Assembly: GCA_022704885.1 (NCBI GenBank)
Contig: JAKJFO010000003.1
Location: 54,593-71,999 of the forward strand
DNA length: 17,407 nt
Direction: 5' to 3'
DNA from: Candidatus Rifleibacteriota bacterium
Lineage (GTDB): Bacteria > Riflebacteria > Ozemobacteria > Ozemobacterales > Ozemobacteraceae
Numbering within the stretch: position 1 is the stretch's first letter; each line of letters begins with the position of its first letter. The position numbers and the translations under genes are program-made. Under the pieces are notes generated by a model. That model was not told the origin of the DNA. It searched no databases and was given only the letters and a program-made list of their open reading frames with translations. Positions 15,084 to 17,407 of this stretch are shown here, piece after piece.

Positions 15084-16717
15084 TGTTTTCACCCGCCCGG
15101 CGCAACCAAACAATGATCTGGACTGTTCTTGCCATGCTGCTGATGTTCACCCCGGCCTTCGTTAACGCACAGGATGGTTATATCAGCGCCCGCAGTTTCG
15201 CAGAATCTCAAGGCATCGCCTACCAGTGGTTTCCGCTGCAAAAAATTCTGGTGATGAGGCAGGGACTCAAAATCGTCAAACTGACCGTCGACAGTTCGAC
15301 TGCCATGGTCAATGGCAGTGAAGTGACCATGGCGGCGCCGCCCAGAATTCAGCAAGGGCAGATAATGGTTCCGGCGGCTTCGCTCAACAGGTTTTTCAGC
15401 GCACCCGATCAGCCAGCCGTTCTTCAGACGCCGGCACCAAGAGTACAGGTTCCTCCGTCTCCGACACCGGCTCCTCCCACAATCACACAGCAAACAGATC
15501 CTCAACCGGCGCTTCCGACGCCGATAGCCATCACTCCAGCACCATCACAACCCCCGCAACCGATTGCGATAACTCCGGCACCAGCCGTCACACCTCCGGG
15601 AGAAGCGGTGCTGGTAGCGCTCAGACACAGTGCTCGGGAAGATCATACCCGGGTCGTTCTTGAATTCAGCGGCGACATTACTTATCGCACCGAGCTGAAA
15701 GACGGACTTTACCGGCTGACGATTTCCGGCTGCCGCAATTTGATTCCCACACAGCGCACCAATCCGGTCGGGCGTGATATTGCCAAGCTCGACATCAACA
15801 GTGGTCCGGATCGCAAGGGCCTGATTCTGAGTTTTTACCCGAACAACAAGATCGCTCAACCAACGATAGAGACCGTCAGCGGCCCATTCCGCATGATCAT
15901 CTCGTTTCCTGCACCTGACGCGCAAACAGCCACAGCAGCAGCGACACTGACAGCCAGTGCTCCGGCAGCCATTCCCGCTGCCAGCACGGTAGCAGCTGTA
16001 AAACAGCCTGAAGTACCGAAAATGGAATCGGCTCCTGAAATCAACATCGAAGTAGAAGCGGCCAGCCTGAAAAATCCAGAGTTTGCCGGGCGAACCGTAA
16101 TCATCGATGCTGGACACGGAGGGGCAGACCATGGCTTCAGCTATGCTGGACGCCCTGACGAGAAACAGATAAATCTTGAAATCGCCCGCCATCTCGCCAG
16201 TAGTCTCGAAAAAGCTGGTTTCAAGACGGTTATGACCAGAACCAGTGACGTTGATATGTCGCATGATCAGCGTCTCAGCCTCGCCAACCGCCATGGTGGC
16301 GATCTTTATATTTCGATTCACCTCGGTGGCTCGGCAGACACCAGCAAAACTGGAGTAGCCTGCTTCTCTTACAGCAAAAAGGGTACTCACGTCGATGAAA
16401 CAGCGCAGGGAATCAGCTACGAAGCCGTATACAATGAATGGCTCAAAGGCACTCGTTTCGATCTCAGCATTTTTCTGGCCCGCAAAATCAGCGAGCGAAT
16501 GGTACAACACCTCAGGATCGAAAGCCGGGGCGTAAGAGAGTTGCCGCTGCAGCCTCTCAAATTCATTACGATTCCTGCTGTCGTTGTCGAAGCAGGCATG
16601 CTTTCTGACGCAACAGAAGGTAAAAACCTGATCAGTGACAATTATCGAAAGGCGGTTGCACAGTCTATTACCAACGCAGTCGTCGATTTCTTCAACGGCA
16701 TAGTCATCAACCAGTAA
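15083..16717 (+). CDS. N-acetylmuramoyl-L-alanine amidase with AMIN domain
   Basis: A 544-residue exported enzyme. Residues 1-29 are a signal peptide ('AFVNA' then Gln30). Residues 30-105 resemble a copper-amine-oxidase N-terminal-like (stalk) domain ('YISARSFAESQGIAYQW', 'IMVPAASL'). A Pro-rich linker (about 112-172) holds two copies of 'PIAITPAP'. Residues 175-276 form an AMIN domain, which targets such enzymes to septa or the outer envelope. A second Ala/Pro linker leads to the Amidase_3 domain (337-540) with zinc ligands His345 ('DAGHGG'), Glu360 and His413 ('ISIHLGG'), plus catalytic Glu503 ('VVVEAGMLSD'). The enzyme cleaves the amide bond between muramic acid and the stem peptide. All key residues are present, so it should be active. 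It is coupled to smpB upstream and lies 11 bases before the GerMN gene. Confidence 0.93.
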   Translation: MFSPARRNQTMIWTVLAMLLMFTPAFVNAQDGYISARSFAESQGIAYQWFPLQKILVMRQGLKIVKLTVDSSTAMVNGSEVTMAAPPRIQQGQIMVPAASLNRFFSAPDQPAVLQTPAPRVQVPPSPTPAPPTITQQTDPQPALPTPIAITPAPSQPPQPIAITPAPAVTPPGEAVLVALRHSAREDHTRVVLEFSGDITYRTELKDGLYRLTISGCRNLIPTQRTNPVGRDIAKLDINSGPDRKGLILSFYPNNKIAQPTIETVSGPFRMIISFPAPDAQTATAAATLTASAPAAIPAASTVAAVKQPEVPKMESAPEINIEVEAASLKNPEFAGRTVIIDAGHGGADHGFSYAGRPDEKQINLEIARHLASSLEKAGFKTVMTRTSDVDMSHDQRLSLANRHGGDLYISIHLGGSADTSKTGVACFSYSKKGTHVDETAQGISYEAVYNEWLKGTRFDLSIFLARKISERMVQHLRIESRGVRELPLQPLKFITIPAVVVEAGMLSDATEGKNLISDNYRKAVAQSITNAVVDFFNGIVINQ

Positions 16718-16728
16718 AGAGGCATCAA

Positions 16729-17379
16729 ATGGCTAACAAACGTAAACCTTCACGACATAATCAGGAAAAAGTACTCTTCGTTCTCATGGGCCTGATAGTA
16801 ATCGGATTGATAGTTTCGGGTTACTTTCTGTTCGTAAGAAAAATTCTGCCAGAAATTACCACACAGAATCAGAGCGAGCAGCAGGTTGCTACAGCCAGTC
16901 AGACCCAGCAGACCGGTACAGCCTCACCCGAAGAATTCATTCCGGCTGACGAAGTACATACGCTGAAAATCTATTTTGGCGAAAAAGGGAAAGATTATCT
17001 GGTGCCCGAGGAGAGAAGAGTACGTAAGCGCGCCATGCTGATCGCCCAGGCTCGCCAGATCGTTGAAACCTTACTTGAAGGGCCTGCCAGCCCATCTCTT
17101 CACCGGATCATCCCGAAGGGAACAGCTTTACGCGGGTTGTTCTTTGAATCTGGCGTCTTCACTGTCGATCTCAGCAGGGAATTTGCAGCAGTCAGCAATC
17201 TTGGGGCAGCAGAGCAGATTTTGAGTGTATATTCGCTGGTAAATTCGCTTACCGAACTGGACCCCCGGGCCAAAGTACGTTTTCTGATCAACGGCAGCGA
17301 ACCGGCAGCTGACACTGGTCATGTCGATCTTTCACAAAACCTGACCAGAATCGATGATCTGATGATGTCCGGGAGTTGA
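16729..17379 (+). CDS. GerMN-domain membrane-anchored protein
   Basis: A 216-residue protein whose ATG follows AGAGG (16718-16722) by six bases. A basic N-terminus precedes a membrane helix (about 15-37), then a Gln/Thr/Ser-rich linker (about 43-68). Residues about 78-207 are a GerMN domain: 'LKIYFGEKGKDYLVPEERRV', 'IVETLLEGPASPSLHRIIPKG', 'VFTVDLSREF', 'QILSVYSLVNSLTEL', 'VRFLINGSE' and 'GHVDLSQNLTR'. The domain is named from the Bacillus spore germination protein GerM but is also found in non-sporulating bacteria, often beside amidases. It lies 11 bases after the amidase stop and may bind peptidoglycan or regulate that enzyme in the periplasm; this is inference. Nothing here indicates sporulation. 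The 28 bases after its stop hold no readable gene. Confidence 0.9.
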   Translation: MANKRKPSRHNQEKVLFVLMGLIVIGLIVSGYFLFVRKILPEITTQNQSEQQVATASQTQQTGTASPEEFIPADEVHTLKIYFGEKGKDYLVPEERRVRKRAMLIAQARQIVETLLEGPASPSLHRIIPKGTALRGLFFESGVFTVDLSREFAAVSNLGAAEQILSVYSLVNSLTELDPRAKVRFLINGSEPAADTGHVDLSQNLTRIDDLMMSGS

Positions 17380-17407
17380 AAGACAATACAAAAGACCGGC
17401 GGTAGAT

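Noticed and set aside
15545..16510. Minus-strand open frame of 321 codons
   Set aside because: It is opposite the amidase, whose AMIN and Amidase_3 domains span the same bases with all catalytic residues in frame; the minus translation has no recognisable domain.

Overview
The window reads as chromosomal DNA of a Gram-negative-type (diderm), flagellated and piliated bacterium with near-balanced base composition. Evidence for a double envelope is a flagellar P-ring protein (FlgI), several Sec signal peptides, an AMIN-domain amidase and class III-type prepilins. No gene pins the phylum. The mixture (FlgI separated from a single-domain FlgJ, a GerMN protein in an apparent diderm, many TPR proteins, large pseudopilins) suggests an under-sampled lineage; a Riflebacteria-like candidate phylum is only a guess. 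There are no tRNAs, rRNAs, CRISPR arrays, insertion sequences or phage genes.

Layout. (1) Bases 2-3552, plus strand: the 3' end of an O-carbamoyltransferase, an SxtJ-family membrane protein, a 59-residue DUF5989 protein with a TTG start, a run of 6-bp repeats, and a membrane-anchored SGNH hydrolase fused to TPRs. This looks like a module that modifies an exported glycan or small molecule, and its first three genes match the sxtI-sxtJ-sxtK order of saxitoxin clusters. (2) Bases 3628-8833, minus strand: a five-gene operon reading 8833 to 3628: a secreted coiled-coil protein with hydrophobic segments, a 723-residue PilX/GspK-like pseudopilin, an unrecognised 153-residue single-pass protein, a PilV/GspI-like prepilin and a PilW/GspJ-like prepilin. 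The last four overlap, so they are probably co-translated. (3) Bases 8834-9075: a divergent control region with a sigma-70-like promoter for the pilus operon and a possible sigma-28-like promoter for flgI. (4) Bases 9076-17379, plus strand: flgI, a TPR protein, flgJ (rod-binding domain only), rho, an M23 peptidase, an exported TPR protein with a FlgT_C-like domain, smpB, an N-acetylmuramoyl-L-alanine amidase and a GerMN protein. Most junctions after 10310 are short or overlapping.

How the genes fit together. The rightward block combines flagellar rod and P-ring assembly with peptidoglycan remodelling (M23 peptidase, amidase, GerMN) and two general expression factors (Rho, SmpB). The leftward block would form a pilus or pseudopilus tip plus a candidate exported cargo. 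Several starts are non-ATG (TTG for the SxtJ, DUF5989 and smpB genes; GTG for rho and the large pseudopilin), and most of these are supported by nearby Shine-Dalgarno sequences. The strongest candidates for under-described biology are the SxtIJK-like cassette outside a recognisable toxin cluster, and the pilus operon headed by a secreted coiled-coil protein with a possible membrane hairpin.
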